Part shown: one piece after another, positions 23,386 to 34,013 of the stretch
Position numbering within the stretch: position 1 is the first letter of the stretch
Layout of the letters: each line of letters begins with the position of its first letter
Source of the DNA: Stenotrophomonas rhizophila
GTDB taxonomy: Bacteria > Pseudomonadota > Gammaproteobacteria > Xanthomonadales > Xanthomonadaceae
Direction: 5' to 3'
Assembly (NCBI RefSeq): GCF_001704155.1
Contig: NZ_CP016294.1
Coordinates: 2,539,501-2,603,500, forward strand
DNA length: 64,000 nt
Made by a program: the position numbers and the translations under genes
Notes under the pieces: generated by a model
Seen by the model: only the letters and a program-made list of their open reading frames with translations
Databases searched by the model: none
Told to the model about the DNA's origin: nothing

Positions 23386-25248
23386 TCAGACCAGCCGCAG
23401 CGCGGCCGGTCCACCCGGGGTATTCCCCTGCGCCGCCTGGCGCAGCACCTGGGCCACCGCGCCGTCGACACGGAATGCGGACACTGTCTGCAGCAGCTGG
23501 GTGGCCTGCTCTTCCATGCTGCGCGCGGCCGCCGATGCCTCTTCCACCAGCGCCGCGTTCTGCTGCGTGCTCTGGTCGATGTGCTCCACCGCCTGGTTGA
23601 TCTGGCCGATGCTTTCGCTCTGCTGCTGCGCTCCGGTGCTGATGCGTGCGATCAGGGCATCGACCCGCGTCACGCTGTCCACGATCTGCTGCATGGTGCG
23701 GCCGGCGCTCTCGACCTGGGCGGTGCCCGTCCCGACCCGGTCCACCGAGTCGTCGATCAACTGTTTGATCTCCTTGGCCGCGCTGGCCGACCGCTGCGAC
23801 AGCGAGCGTATCTCGCCGGCCACGACGGCAAAGCCGCGCCCGTGTTCGCCGGCACGCGCCGCTTCCACGGCCGCGTTGAGCGCCAGGATGTTGGTCTGGA
23901 ACGCGATGCCGTCGATCACGCTGATGATGTCGACGATGCGGCGCGACGAGGCGTTGATCAGGCTCATGGTGGTGACCACCTCGCTGACCACCCTGCCCCC
24001 TTGTGCGGCCACGTCCACCGCGCCGCCGGCCAGCTGGCTGGCCTGTCGGGCATCCTCGGCGCTCTGCCGTACGGTGCCTGTCAGGCCCTGAAGCGATACT
24101 GCGGTTTCCTCCAGCGACGCGGCCTGCTGTTCGGTGCGCTGGGACAGGTCGGCCTTGCCGGTGGCGATCTCGCTGGCGCCCAGCGCCACCGCGTCGGCGG
24201 CAACGCGGATCTGGCCGATGACGCTGCCCATGGTTTCGACCATGGCATTGATGCCCTCGCACAGCTCGGCGATGGCGCCGGTCTTGTCGCCGGCATCGAT
24301 GCGCCTGCCCAGGTCGCCGGCCTGGGCGGCGGCAACCACTTCGCGGGTCTGCGCGACAGCAGCCGCCAGCGCCTGCGCATCACGCACCTGCGCGCTGATG
24401 TCGGTGGCGTACTTCACCACCTTGAACGGACGCCCGTTCATGTCGAAGATCGGGTTGTAGGACGCCTGGATCCAGATCTCGCGCCCGCCCTTGCCCAGCC
24501 GGCGGTACTGGCCGGCGTCATACTCGCCCCGGCCAAGCTTCTGCCAGAACTGCCGGTATTCGGCGCTCCGGGCGTACTCGGGTTCGGCGAACATCGAATG
24601 GTGCTGGCCGCGCACTTCCTCCAGCGCGTAGCCCGTGGTGGCCAGGAAGTTGTCGTTGGCCGACAGGATGCAGCCGTCCAGGCTGAACTCGATCACCGCC
24701 TGCGAGGTATTGATCGCGGCCAGCTGGCCGGCGAAGTCGGCCGCCTGCATCTGCTGGGCCGTGATGTCGGTGGCGAACTTGACCACTTTGACCGGCCGGC
24801 CGCTGCTGTCGAACACCGGGTTGTAGGACGCCTGGATCCATATCTCGCGGCCGCCCTTGCCCACCCGCCGGTACTGGCCGGCATCGAACTCGCCGCGACC
24901 GAGCCGCGCCCAGAACTCGCGGTAGGCGCTGCTGCGCACGTGCTCCGGGTCGACGAACATGGAATGGTGGCGCCCGCGGATCTCCTCCAGCGTGTAGCCG
25001 AGGGTCTGCAGGAAGTTGTCATTGGCCTGGAGGATGGTGCCCTCCAGGTCGAACTCGATCACCGCTTGTACCCGGTGCAGCGCAGCGACCTGCGCTTCAA
25101 GTTCGGCATGGCGCTGGGCCAGGGCGGTGCTGGCCTGCCGCGTGGCCCGCGGCGAGAAGGCGAGCGCGCCGAGCGAGCGCAGGAAAGACGTGGCTGTGGA
25201 GGCACCGGTGCGGGGGGACGCCGGCGACTGCAGGGCTGCGATGGACAT
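23386..25248 (-). CDS. Soluble methyl-accepting chemotaxis protein with two PAS domains
   Basis: A 620-residue chemoreceptor with no membrane helix, so cytosolic. Two PAS domains at about residues 55-165 and 180-290 share the motif [12 protein letters not shown]; then a HAMP-like linker (about 300-350) and the MCP signalling domain with hairpin tip [20 protein letters not shown] and a long coiled coil to about 580. The layout resembles BdlA and other redox or oxygen-sensing PAS receptors that affect biofilm dispersal. No NWETF-like methyltransferase tether is seen. GAGGA precedes the ATG. It is a paralogue of the receptor at 26784-28625, with an AraC regulator between. Confidence 0.93.
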   Translation of the reverse strand: MSIAALQSPASPRTGASTATSFLRSLGALAFSPRATRQASTALAQRHAELEAQVAALHRVQAVIEFDLEGTILQANDNFLQTLGYTLEEIRGRHHSMFVDPEHVRSSAYREFWARLGRGEFDAGQYRRVGKGGREIWIQASYNPVFDSSGRPVKVVKFATDITAQQMQAADFAGQLAAINTSQAVIEFSLDGCILSANDNFLATTGYALEEVRGQHHSMFAEPEYARSAEYRQFWQKLGRGEYDAGQYRRLGKGGREIWIQASYNPIFDMNGRPFKVVKYATDISAQVRDAQALAAAVAQTREVVAAAQAGDLGRRIDAGDKTGAIAELCEGINAMVETMGSVIGQIRVAADAVALGASEIATGKADLSQRTEQQAASLEETAVSLQGLTGTVRQSAEDARQASQLAGGAVDVAAQGGRVVSEVVTTMSLINASSRRIVDIISVIDGIAFQTNILALNAAVEAARAGEHGRGFAVVAGEIRSLSQRSASAAKEIKQLIDDSVDRVGTGTAQVESAGRTMQQIVDSVTRVDALIARISTGAQQQSESIGQINQAVEHIDQSTQQNAALVEEASAAARSMEEQATQLLQTVSAFRVDGAVAQVLRQAAQGNTPGGPAALRLV

Positions 25249-25432
25249 CGATGTTTCCTCGGTTCCAACAAGCTCAATGGGCTACGCCGGGCGACATGCC
25301 CGGGGTAGTACGCAAGAACGCTTGGGGACTCACGAAGACCGCCGTGGTGCTGGCGTCCCTTCCGTGGGCAAAACAGATCGACTGCATTTCCGTCAGCGGC
25401 AACCGCCGGGAAAACTTTAGGGCGATATCGGC

Positions 25433-26419
25433 TCAGCGCCTGCGCGTGGATGTGGCCCCGGTCGCCGACGGTTTGCCGGCGAGCGCGCGGGACAGCTCCT
25501 GGGCCGGCTGCAGCCCGAACATGCGGGAATACAGCGCCGCCATCCGGCCCAGATCCCAGACCCCGAACCGCGAGCAGATGCCCGTGACCGTGTCGCCTGG
25601 CGCGGCCGAACGCAGCGCGCTGCGGATCGCATGCAGGCGCTCGACGAGATAGAACTGGTGCGGTGCCATCCCGAACAGGTCGTCGAACGCCCGGTTGAGC
25701 GAACGTTGCGAGGCCCCTACCGCGAACGGGATGTCCGAAAACGCCGCTTCGCCGCGCAGGCTGCGCTGGATGTGCTCGATGCCGCGGCGGACGATCTCCC
25801 GGCGCGGCAGCGGTGGGCGACCGCGCCGGGCGACGGCAGGTTCGCCGGCGGCCTGCAGGTGGCACTGCAGCAGCAGCGCACTGAGCTGGGCAGCGAAGGC
25901 GCGTCGCGCGGCCGCCTGCGCGAATGCCTCCGGGTCGCGGTCGTGGATGTCCAGCGCGCGCCGCACCATCCCGCCGATATCGGCGACCATGGTGGGGCTC
26001 GAGGTGATGTTGCCCGTGCGGTACAGCCGGCTCACCTCCAGTCCATCGATGTGCGCGGCCTGGTCCAGCAGCAGCTGTTCGGCCACGTCGATGCACAGGA
26101 AGCGCGCAGGCACCCGGGTGAAGCCATGCACTTCGATCCGTGGCGCCAGCCAGGAGACCTCGGCCTCGCCCACGTGCTGGCCGTCCACCTCGGTCTGGCT
26201 TCCCGGCAGCGCCAGGTAGGCCGCAAAACGCGAAGCGAGCGGTGCGCCGCGGTACACCACGGGGGCGCCGTCCATGCCGTGCAGCAGTATGACCTCGCCG
26301 AGATCGAGCAGATTCAACACCCACGCGCCATCACCCCGCCCGGTAACCCGTATATGGCTGTCAATTCCCTTGACTGAATTTGAATATGCCTCGAAGTCCG
26401 GGAAAATCAGGGAGGGCAT
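25433..26419 (-). CDS. AraC-family transcriptional regulator
   Basis: A 328-residue regulator: an N-terminal AraC-type binding domain (cupin-like region, about 1-180) and a C-terminal HTH domain at about 215-310 (IEHIQRSLRGEAAFSDIPFA, GASQRSLNRAFDDLFGMAPH, GVWDLGRMAALYSRMFGLQP). The subgroup resembles AraC/OruR-like regulators with the AraC-binding-like domain (GWLAPR-type strand present as VSWLAPRIEVHG). An 18-bp palindrome built on ATCGATC lies about 33 bases upstream of the ATG and is a candidate autoregulatory site. It lies between two paralogous chemoreceptor genes on the same strand; whether it controls them is not shown. Confidence 0.9.
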   Translation of the reverse strand: MPSLIFPDFEAYSNSVKGIDSHIRVTGRGDGAWVLNLLDLGEVILLHGMDGAPVVYRGAPLASRFAAYLALPGSQTEVDGQHVGEAEVSWLAPRIEVHGFTRVPARFLCIDVAEQLLLDQAAHIDGLEVSRLYRTGNITSSPTMVADIGGMVRRALDIHDRDPEAFAQAAARRAFAAQLSALLLQCHLQAAGEPAVARRGRPPLPRREIVRRGIEHIQRSLRGEAAFSDIPFAVGASQRSLNRAFDDLFGMAPHQFYLVERLHAIRSALRSAAPGDTVTGICSRFGVWDLGRMAALYSRMFGLQPAQELSRALAGKPSATGATSTRRR

Positions 26420-26783
26420 TATTTTCTGGATCGATTTAGATAACAGGAAGTAGATCGATCAATCGATCTTCGCGCGCGCCGCACTGCGGAACCGCGCCTA
26501 CTCTACGGCACGTGAACAGGCACGTGCACGGCTATTGGTCAGGGTTTATTTCATCTGATTTGGCGAACTTTACGTAGCGATCCTGAAACTGCGCCAGTAA
26601 GAATGGGCCCGCCTCGCGATGGGGTGCCTGGACGGTGGGGACTGTCCAGCACCCCGTTGCCGGGCCTGGAAAACGGTCCCGCCCGTAAACTGCGTAGTTT
26701 CTTCCCGACATAATCCCGGCACCCGCCATCCGGGGTGCCCTGGCGCGGTTCCAAGGATCCGGCCGTTGGCAGGGCGCCGCGTT
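26420..26783. other. Intergenic region between AraC gene and second chemoreceptor
   Basis: About 360 bases with no supported gene; it is less GC-rich near the AraC start. It holds the AraC promoter and the palindrome at 26452-26469, and a direct repeat of GGCACGTG at about 26508 and 26520. A 65-codon minus-strand frame (26532-26729) has no ribosome binding site or family resemblance and is not annotated. Confidence 0.6.
26452..26469. promoter_or_regulatory. Palindrome upstream of AraC gene
   Basis: AGATCGAT and ATCGATCT are separated by CA; a third GATCGAT half-site lies at 26429-26435. It is about 33 bases before the AraC start codon, a plausible autoregulatory operator. Confidence 0.45.
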
Positions 26784-28625
26784 TCAGACCCGCCGCAGTA
26801 CCGGCTGTGCGCCCTGGCGCAGCGCCGTGGCCACCGCCGCATCCACCCGGAACGCCGCCACGGTCTGCAGCAGCTGGCTGGCCTGCTCTTCCATGCTGCG
26901 CGCCGCGGCGGAGGCCTCCTCGACCAGCGCGGCGTTCTGCTGGGTGCCCTCGTCGATCTGGTCGACCGCCCGGTTCATCTGGGTGATCCCCTCGCTCTGC
27001 TGGCGGGTGGCCGTGCTGATCTCGGTCATCAGGTGGCTGACCCGCCGCACGTTGACCACGATCTCGTCCATGGTGCGCCCGGCGCTCTCTACCTGGCTGG
27101 TGCCGGTACCGACCTTGTCCACCGAGTCGGTTATCAGCTGCTTGATCTCCTTGGCCGCGCCGGCCGAACGCTGCGACAGCGAGCGGATTTCCGCCGCGAC
27201 GACCGCGAATCCCCGCCCGTGTTCGCCCGCGCGGGCCGCTTCCACCGCCGCGTTCAACGCCAGGATGTTGGTCTGGAAGGCAATGCCATCGATCACGCCG
27301 ATGATGTCGACGATGCGGCGCGAGGACTCGTTGATCAGCGCCATGGTCGACACCACCTCGTGCACCACCTGCCCGCCCTGCGCCGCCACGCCCACCGCGC
27401 CACTGGCCAGTTCGCTGGCCTGGCGGGCATTGTCGGCGGTGCGCCGCACGGTATCGGCCAGGTCCTTCATGGATACCGCGGTTTCTTCCAGCGACGCGGC
27501 CTGCTGCTCGGTGCGCTGGGACAGGTCGGCGTTGCCGACCGCGATTTCGCTGGCGCCGAGGGCAATGGTGTCGGCGGCAAACTTGATCTGCCCGATGATG
27601 CCGGCCATCGCTTCGACCAGCGCGTTGATGCCGCAGCACAGTTCGGCGATGGGGCCGGTCTTGTCATCGACGGCGATGTGCCCGGTAAGGTCGCCCCCCT
27701 GCGCGGCGGCCACCACCTCGCGGGTCTGCGCCACCGCCTGCTGCAGGGCCTGGCTGTCGCGGACCTGGGCGGTGATGTCGGTGGCGTACTTGACCACCTT
27801 GAGCGGGCGGCCGTCCACGTCCAGGACGGGGTTGTAGGACGCCTGGATCCAGATGTCACGTCCGCCCTTGCCGACGCGCCGGTACTGGCCGGCGTCGTAC
27901 TCGCCCCGCCCCATCTTCTCCCAGAACGCGCGGTACTCGTCGCTGCCGCGGTAGTCGGCGGCGACGAACATGGCATGGTGTTGGCCGCGCACTTCCTCCA
28001 GCGTATAGCCGGTAGTGGCCAGGAAATTCTCGTTGGCGCCGAGGATGCGGCCATCGAGGCTGAACTCGATCACCGCCTGCGACTTGTTGATGGCCGCGAG
28101 CTGGCCGGCGAAATCGGCCGCCTGCATCATCTGGGCAGTGATGTCGGTGGCGAACTTGACGACCTTGTACGGGCGCCCGTTCGGGTCCAGCACCGGGTTG
28201 TACGAGGCCTGGATCCAGATCTCGCGCCCGCCCTTGCCGAAACGGCGGTACTGGCCGGCGTCGTACTCGCCGCGGCCGAGCCGCGCCCAGAACTCGCGAT
28301 ACGCCGGGGTGGCGACCTGGGCCGGGTCGACGAACATGGCATGGTGCTTCCCGCGCACCTCGTCCAGCGAGTAGCCGAGCGCCTGCAGGAAGTTGGCATT
28401 GGCGGTCAGGATGGTGCCGTCGAGCGCGAACTCGATCACCGCCTGGACCCGGTGCAGCGCGGCGACCTGCGCTTCCAGCTCGGCCTGGTGCAGTGCGGCC
28501 TGCCGGGCGTCGTCGCGCAGCGCGCGGCGCGCGCTGAACAGCGCGGCGAACGGGCGCCAGCGCGATACGGGGGCGGAAGCCGTGTCCGCTGCCGACAGGG
28601 GCAACTGCATGCTTGAGCTGAACAT
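26784..28625 (-). CDS. Soluble methyl-accepting chemotaxis protein with two PAS domains (paralogue)
   Basis: A 613-residue cytosolic chemoreceptor, closely similar to the one at 23386-25248 along its whole length: PAS1 about 50-160 and PAS2 about 175-285 with [12 protein letters not shown] and [12 protein letters not shown], a HAMP-like linker, and the MCP domain with tip [20 protein letters not shown]. The ends differ (QPVLRRV here). The ATG at 28625 is preferred over 28631 because GAGGA stands 7 bases before it and only 2 before the other. The pair probably arose by duplication around the AraC gene; divergence of the PAS pockets would allow different signals. Confidence 0.93.
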   Translation of the reverse strand: MFSSSMQLPLSAADTASAPVSRWRPFAALFSARRALRDDARQAALHQAELEAQVAALHRVQAVIEFALDGTILTANANFLQALGYSLDEVRGKHHAMFVDPAQVATPAYREFWARLGRGEYDAGQYRRFGKGGREIWIQASYNPVLDPNGRPYKVVKFATDITAQMMQAADFAGQLAAINKSQAVIEFSLDGRILGANENFLATTGYTLEEVRGQHHAMFVAADYRGSDEYRAFWEKMGRGEYDAGQYRRVGKGGRDIWIQASYNPVLDVDGRPLKVVKYATDITAQVRDSQALQQAVAQTREVVAAAQGGDLTGHIAVDDKTGPIAELCCGINALVEAMAGIIGQIKFAADTIALGASEIAVGNADLSQRTEQQAASLEETAVSMKDLADTVRRTADNARQASELASGAVGVAAQGGQVVHEVVSTMALINESSRRIVDIIGVIDGIAFQTNILALNAAVEAARAGEHGRGFAVVAAEIRSLSQRSAGAAKEIKQLITDSVDKVGTGTSQVESAGRTMDEIVVNVRRVSHLMTEISTATRQQSEGITQMNRAVDQIDEGTQQNAALVEEASAAARSMEEQASQLLQTVAAFRVDAAVATALRQGAQPVLRRV

Positions 28626-28813
28626 TTCCATATCCTCGATGTCCGATCAGCTGATGGGGAGGCGACGCGGGTGCTGTGCGGCGCGGAATCACGTTGGCTT
28701 CGGGACCTGCGAAGACGTCTGCGGGGTGGGGCCGATTGCGAGGAAGGTATCGACCCTCGGCCATCAAGCTTGAGGTATCGGGCACGGTACTGGGACGTCA
28801 ACCCTGAGCAGGT

Positions 28814-31021
28814 TCAGCCTGGGCCGCCTTCGCTGCTCTCGCCATCGAGTTCTGCGTCACCCACGTCCAGGGGGTCGGGGCCACCGTGCACGGGCGCTTC
28901 GACCTGCACGTTGTTCTTGCCCAGCGCCTTGGCCCGGTAGCACTGGGCGTCCGCTGCGGCGACCGCCGCATCCACGCTCATGTGGCCACCGATCGCGGCG
29001 ATGCCGATGCTGGTGCCGACCACCAGGCGTCCCGCGCCCCATGGCACGCTGAGCGTGCGCACCGATTCCAGCAGGTCACTGGCGATGCGCCGCGCGCGCC
29101 GGAGCGAGCAGCCAGCCAGGATCACCGCGAATTCATCGCCGCCCAGCCGTGCCACGATGTCCGAATCGCGCACGCCATGCCGGAGCACGGTGGCGACCGC
29201 CCACAGCATGGCGTCTCCCGCCAGGTGGCCGTGGCTGTCATTGATCGGCTTGAAGTTGTCCAGGTCGATGAACATCAGCGAGGCCGACTGCCCGGTGCGG
29301 GCCACCCGGGTGATGGCCTCCTGCAGGTGCGCTTCGAAGCCGCGCCGGTTGCTCAGCTCGGTCAACGGGTCGACTTCGGCCAGGTGGCGGGCCTCGCGCT
29401 GGCGGGCGCGCTGCTGGGTCACATCACGGATCACCCACACTGTGCCACTCACCTGCCCGTCCTCGCCCTGCAGCCAGGCCCGGGTCAGGTCCACTGGCAC
29501 CAACTGCGCCCCCACCGACAGCAGCAGGTCCGAATGCAGGTCCACCGCATTGCTCTCCGCGTCCAGCAGCACGGCCAGGTCCAGCGGCGAGCGCGGGGCG
29601 TATTCGGTGGTCAGCTCCATCACGTCCTGGACCTGGCTGCCGGTGACCGGCGCGGCGCCCTCGCCGGCGAGCGCGCGGGTGGCGGCCGCATTGGCGTACT
29701 GGATGTGCCCCGCCATATCCAGGGTGAGCACCATGTCCGCGACCGCATCGAGGGTCACCCGGGTGCGGTGCTCCGATTCGCGCAGCTGCTGGCCGCTGGA
29801 GCGCTGCACGGTGACGTCCTGGATCTGCGAGACGAAATGCAGTGGCTCGCCGTGCGGCGCACGCACCAGCGATACCGACAGCCGGCCCCAGACCACGTTG
29901 CCGCCCTTGCCCAGGTACCGCTTCTCCATGTGGTAGTGGTCGCGGCGACCGGCCAGCAGGTCACCCACCAGGGCCAGGTCGGCATGCAGGTCGTCGGGAT
30001 GGGTCAGGGTCTGGAAATCAATCTCCAGCAGCTCGGCGCGCGTGTAGCCGAGAATGCCGCACAGCGCGTCGTTGACGTCCAGCCAGCGCCCTTCCAGCGA
30101 CACCAGTGCCATGCCGAGCGCGGCCGACGAGAAGGCACCCGCGAATTTCTCCGCCGCCAGGTAGGCCTGCTCGCGCATTTCCAGCAGCGGGGTGATGTCC
30201 ACCGCCATGCCGACGTAGCCCATGCGCTGGCCGCTGCCCGAATCCAGCGGACTGATCGACAGCCGCACCTGCCGGTGCTCGCCGTCCTTGCGCACGAAGG
30301 TCCACTGGTGCGACCAGGTGCCCTGCGCGGCGTGTGCGGTAAGCGCTTCGAACACCGTCGGCAGGCGCCCCTCGGCATCGGCCAGGGGCCGCAGGTAATC
30401 CTGCATTTCATGGAGCTCATGGAACAGGCCCGGATTGACCTGGCCGATCACTTCTTCCGGCGTGTAGCCCAGCAGCTTCTGCGCACCGGTATTGAACAGG
30501 TTGACCACGCCATGGATGTCGGTGGCGATCACCGCTACCTCGTCGGACGCATCGACCACCGCCTGCAGGCGCTGGCGGGTGTCCGCCGCGTCTTCGCGTG
30601 CGTTCTGCAGGTCGCTGACATCGGCATGCGCGCCGGCCATGCGCAGTGGCCGGCCTTCGGCGTCCCGTTCGTAGACACGCCCGCGGTCCTGTACCCAGAT
30701 CCAGTGTCCCTGCTTGTGGCGCATGCGGCACAGGCTGTCGTAGTGCGGCGACCGTCCGTCCAGGTGCTCACGCAGCAGCGCATTGGATTGCGCCAGGTCA
30801 TCGGGATGGACCAGCCGGGAGAAGGTCTGCGATGTGATCGGCGACAGCTCCTCGCGGGTGTAGCCGACGATCTGCGCCCAGCGTTCGTTGACCCGCATGG
30901 CACCGGTCTGGCAGTTCCACTCCCAGGTACCCATCGCGGTGCCGTCGATGATCATTTCCAGCCGGCGGCGCTGTTCGATTGCCTCCTGCAGTGCGTCGGC
31001 CGGCGGCGGCATGGGTTTCAT
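28814..31021 (-). CDS. PAS-rich diguanylate cyclase
   Basis: A 735-residue cytosolic enzyme making cyclic di-GMP. Several PAS domains follow each other: about residues 20-135 (MGTWEWNCQTGAMRVNERWA), 140-260, 270-390 (AALGMALVSLEGRWLDVNDA) and 395-540; the GGDEF domain at about 560-710 has FIDLDNFKPINDSHGHLAGD and an intact RLGGDEFAVIL active site. No EAL domain and no membrane helix are present. The start is uncertain: no clear ribosome binding site precedes the ATG at 31021 or the GTG at 31060. Together with the EAL protein at 53816 it contributes to c-di-GMP turnover. Confidence 0.9.
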   Translation of the reverse strand: MKPMPPPADALQEAIEQRRRLEMIIDGTAMGTWEWNCQTGAMRVNERWAQIVGYTREELSPITSQTFSRLVHPDDLAQSNALLREHLDGRSPHYDSLCRMRHKQGHWIWVQDRGRVYERDAEGRPLRMAGAHADVSDLQNAREDAADTRQRLQAVVDASDEVAVIATDIHGVVNLFNTGAQKLLGYTPEEVIGQVNPGLFHELHEMQDYLRPLADAEGRLPTVFEALTAHAAQGTWSHQWTFVRKDGEHRQVRLSISPLDSGSGQRMGYVGMAVDITPLLEMREQAYLAAEKFAGAFSSAALGMALVSLEGRWLDVNDALCGILGYTRAELLEIDFQTLTHPDDLHADLALVGDLLAGRRDHYHMEKRYLGKGGNVVWGRLSVSLVRAPHGEPLHFVSQIQDVTVQRSSGQQLRESEHRTRVTLDAVADMVLTLDMAGHIQYANAAATRALAGEGAAPVTGSQVQDVMELTTEYAPRSPLDLAVLLDAESNAVDLHSDLLLSVGAQLVPVDLTRAWLQGEDGQVSGTVWVIRDVTQQRARQREARHLAEVDPLTELSNRRGFEAHLQEAITRVARTGQSASLMFIDLDNFKPINDSHGHLAGDAMLWAVATVLRHGVRDSDIVARLGGDEFAVILAGCSLRRARRIASDLLESVRTLSVPWGAGRLVVGTSIGIAAIGGHMSVDAAVAAADAQCYRAKALGKNNVQVEAPVHGGPDPLDVGDAELDGESSEGGPG

Positions 31022-31181
31022 GCGCGCACGCCGACGGCGCCAGGGGTGGCGCCATCGCACCGGCCTGGACCGCAGTATCCCGCGTGCTGATCTTTCATCT
31101 GGCCTCCCGCTCCCCGCCTAGCGTACCGGCATTCAACGGGAAACGGGATCAAGCCCTCGTCACGCCCACGCGGGGCGGGGC

Positions 31182-33557
31182 TCAGCCGCCGCGCTTGGCC
31201 CGCGCGAAGGCGTCGGCCAGGGCGTTGTTGGCCGGCGGCGCACCGCTGCCCGGGCGCGGGCCGGGAGCCGGGCCACGGCCTCCCTGGCGGGCGCCGCCAC
31301 CACCACCGCCGTCACGCCGACCGCCGCCGGCCGGGCGCGCATCGCGTTCGCCGGGGGCCTTGGCCGGGGCCGGGGTATCGTCCAGGCGCCGGGTCAGCGC
31401 GATGCGCTTGCGGGCCACATCGACCTCCAGCACCTTCACCTTGACGATGTCGCCGGCCTTGACCACGTCGCGCGGGTCTTTGACATAGGTGTCGGACAGG
31501 GCCGAAATGTGGATCAGGCCGTCCTGGTGTACGCCGATGTCCACGAACGCGCCGAACGCGGCGACGTTGCTGACCACGCCTTCCAGCACCATGCCCGGCT
31601 TGAGGTCCTTGATCTCTTCCACCCCCTCGGCAAAGCGCGCGGCCTTGAACTCCGGGCGCGGGTCGCGGCCGGGCTTCTCCAGTTCCTTGAGGATGTCGCG
31701 CACGGTCGGCACGCCGAAGGTGTCGTCGGTGAACTGTTCGGCCTTCAGTCCGCGCAGGAAGCTGCCATCGCCGATCAGCGCCTTGATCGGGCGCGCGGTG
31801 GCGGCCACGATCCGCTCCACCACCGGGTACGCTTCCGGGTGCACCGAGGACGCATCCAGCGGCTGGTCGCCGTCGGCAATGCGCAGGAAGCCGGCACACT
31901 GTTCAAAGGTCTTGTCGCCCAGGCGCGGCACCTTGAGCAGGTCCTTGCGGCGCTTGAACGGACCGTTTTCGTCGCGGTGGCGCACGATGTTCTCGGCCAC
32001 GGTCGAGGACAACCCCGACACCCGCGACAGCAGCGCGGCAGAAGCGGTGTTGACGTGCACGCCGACCGCGTTGACGCAGTCTTCCACGCGCGCATCCAGC
32101 GCGCGCGCCAGCCGGTACTGGTCCACGTCGTGCTGGTACTGGCCCACGCCAATCGCCTTGGGTTCGATCTTGACCAGCTCGGCCAGTGGATCCTGCAGGC
32201 GGCGGGCGATGGAGACCGCGCCACGGATCGACACGTCCAGGTCCGGGAATTCCTTCGCCGCGAACTCCGACGCCGAATACACCGAGGCGCCGGCTTCGCT
32301 GACCACGATCTTCTGCAGCTTGGCTTCGCCCAGCGCCTGGATCACTTCACCGGCGAGCTTGTCGGTTTCGCGGCTGGCGGTGCCGTTGCCGATCGCGATC
32401 AGTTCCACGTTGTGCTTCATGCACAGCTGTTTGATGGTCTGCAGCGACTGGTCCCACTGGCGGCGGGGTTCATGCGGGTAGATGGTGTCGGTGGCCACCA
32501 GCTTGCCGGTGGCATCGACCACGGCGATCTTGCAGCCGGTGCGGATGCCCGGGTCCAACCCGAGCACGGTCTTGGGACCGGCCGGCGCCGCCAGCAGCAG
32601 GTCCTTGAGGTTGTCACCGAACACGGCGATGGCCTCGGCCTCGGCCTTTTCACGGGCCTGGTTGAACAGGTCCAGCAGCAGGTGCATGTGCAGCTTGGCG
32701 CGCCAGGTCAGGCGGCAGGCGTCGAGCAGCCAGCGGTCGCCCGGGCGGCCGGCGTCGCGGATGCCGGCCTTGAACGCCACGCGGCCTTCGGCATACACGT
32801 GCCCGGCCTCGGCGTCGCTGCCCGGGTCCAGTTCCAGGAACAGGATGTCCTCGCGGCGCGCGCGGAACAGCGCCAGCAGGCGGTGCGAGGGAATCTTCGC
32901 CAGCCCCTCGGCGTGCTCGAAGTAGTCGCGATACTTGGCGCCCTGCTCTTCCTTGCCTTCGGCCACGCGCGCACGGATCACGCCGTGCTCGCCCAGCCAG
33001 GCGCGCAGCTCACCGACCAGCGCGGCGTCTTCGCCCCAGCGCTCCATCAGGATCGCGCGCGCGCCTTCCAGCGCGGCCTTGGTGTCGGCCACGCCCTTGT
33101 CGGCGTCGACGAAGCCGGCCGCGAACACCTGCGGATCCAGGCCCGGGTCGGCCAGCAGGCCGTCGGCGAGCGGTTCCAGCCCGGCTTCGCGGGCGATCTG
33201 CGCGCGGGTGCGGCGCTTGGGCTTGTACGGCAGGTACAGATCCTCCAGGCGCGACTTGGTGTCCGCGCCGAGGATGTCGTTGCGCAGTTCGTCGCTGAGC
33301 TTGCCCTGTTCGTCGATGCTGGCCAGCACCGCCGCGCGGCGCTCTTCCAGCTCGCGCAGGTAGGTCAGCCGGCTTTCCAGGTTGCGCAGCTGGGTGTCGT
33401 CCAGGCCGCCGGTGACTTCCTTGCGGTAGCGGGCGATGAACGGAACGCTGGCACCTTCGTCGAGCAGGGCGATGGCGGCGTGCGCCTGGGCAGGCTGGGC
33501 ACCGATTTCATCGGCGATGGTCTGGGCGATCTGCTGGGCGAGCTTGAGGTCTGGCAT
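31182..33557 (-). CDS. tex: Tex-family transcription accessory / RNA-binding protein
   Basis: A 791-residue Tex protein, a nucleic-acid-binding factor tied to transcription and RNA metabolism. Order: N-terminal helical Tex domain ([20 protein letters not shown]), YqgF/RuvC-like nuclease fold (about 320-460, [19 protein letters not shown]), helix-hairpin-helix repeats (about 490-620), and an S1 RNA-binding domain at about 650-720 ([20 protein letters not shown]). A Gly/Arg-rich tail (about 735-780) follows, which probably adds RNA binding. Length and order fit the family. It is a single gene, with no close operon partner. Confidence 0.97.
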   Translation of the reverse strand: MPDLKLAQQIAQTIADEIGAQPAQAHAAIALLDEGASVPFIARYRKEVTGGLDDTQLRNLESRLTYLRELEERRAAVLASIDEQGKLSDELRNDILGADTKSRLEDLYLPYKPKRRTRAQIAREAGLEPLADGLLADPGLDPQVFAAGFVDADKGVADTKAALEGARAILMERWGEDAALVGELRAWLGEHGVIRARVAEGKEEQGAKYRDYFEHAEGLAKIPSHRLLALFRARREDILFLELDPGSDAEAGHVYAEGRVAFKAGIRDAGRPGDRWLLDACRLTWRAKLHMHLLLDLFNQAREKAEAEAIAVFGDNLKDLLLAAPAGPKTVLGLDPGIRTGCKIAVVDATGKLVATDTIYPHEPRRQWDQSLQTIKQLCMKHNVELIAIGNGTASRETDKLAGEVIQALGEAKLQKIVVSEAGASVYSASEFAAKEFPDLDVSIRGAVSIARRLQDPLAELVKIEPKAIGVGQYQHDVDQYRLARALDARVEDCVNAVGVHVNTASAALLSRVSGLSSTVAENIVRHRDENGPFKRRKDLLKVPRLGDKTFEQCAGFLRIADGDQPLDASSVHPEAYPVVERIVAATARPIKALIGDGSFLRGLKAEQFTDDTFGVPTVRDILKELEKPGRDPRPEFKAARFAEGVEEIKDLKPGMVLEGVVSNVAAFGAFVDIGVHQDGLIHISALSDTYVKDPRDVVKAGDIVKVKVLEVDVARKRIALTRRLDDTPAPAKAPGERDARPAGGGRRDGGGGGGARQGGRGPAPGPRPGSGAPPANNALADAFARAKRGG

Positions 33558-33647
33558 TGCGTCCGGCCGAAGCCACTATGCGGAAAACACCGATTGTGGC
33601 AACGCCGGGCGGCGGGGGAAACCCGTTGACATTCCCGAAAAATGCCC

Positions 33648-33672
33648 ATGCCGACCAGCGGTCGGCATCTAC
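33648..33672 (-). repeat. SMAG-like REP hairpin
   Basis: On the minus strand, GTAG followed by stem ATGCCGACC, loop GCT and GGTCGGCAT. It sits between tex and the 71-residue gene, immediately at the latter's 3' end. Confidence 0.85.
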
Positions 33673-33884
33673 CGGTAATGCTGGGCTGCGCGGACCCTGA
33701 CCGCCTCATCCTGCAACGACTCCAGGGCCATCACCCGGACCCTGCCCAGGCCCTGCAGTTCCATGAAGCGCTCGGTGTAGATCTCAGTGCCGATGTCGGT
33801 ATCGGCACGTGATTTGGTGAAGCCGTGGGGCACCAGGCCCTTGTCGCCATCCTTGCTACCACCGACATAAAGAACGATTGCCAT
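33669..33884 (-). CDS. Small conserved-looking hypothetical protein
   Basis: A 71-residue protein starting MAIVLYVGGSKDGDKGLVPH with a strong GGAGGA 9 bases before the ATG at 33884. The sequence is charged and soluble (TKSRADTDIGTEIYTERFME, LESLQDEAVRVRAAQHYR), with no signal peptide or membrane helix. No domain is recognised. Its stop codon abuts a REP hairpin, a common position for such repeats. The ribosome binding site and protein-like composition support a real gene; no function can be given. Confidence 0.7.
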   Translation of the reverse strand: MAIVLYVGGSKDGDKGLVPHGFTKSRADTDIGTEIYTERFMELQGLGRVRVMALESLQDEAVRVRAAQHYR

Positions 33885-34013
33885 GTGATGTGTTCCTCCA
33901 GAAACGTCATGCAGGTACTGCCAGCACAGCTTAGCGCGCCCAACCTGACTGGTGTGTCAGAGGCTAATGACGTTTGTTTGCATGCAGATGACGTCGCGTT
34001 ACCGGCGCATTGC

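Noticed and set aside
26532-26729. 65-codon minus-strand ORF in the AraC-chemoreceptor gap
   Set aside because: No ribosome binding site, no recognisable sequence, and it overlaps a likely promoter region.
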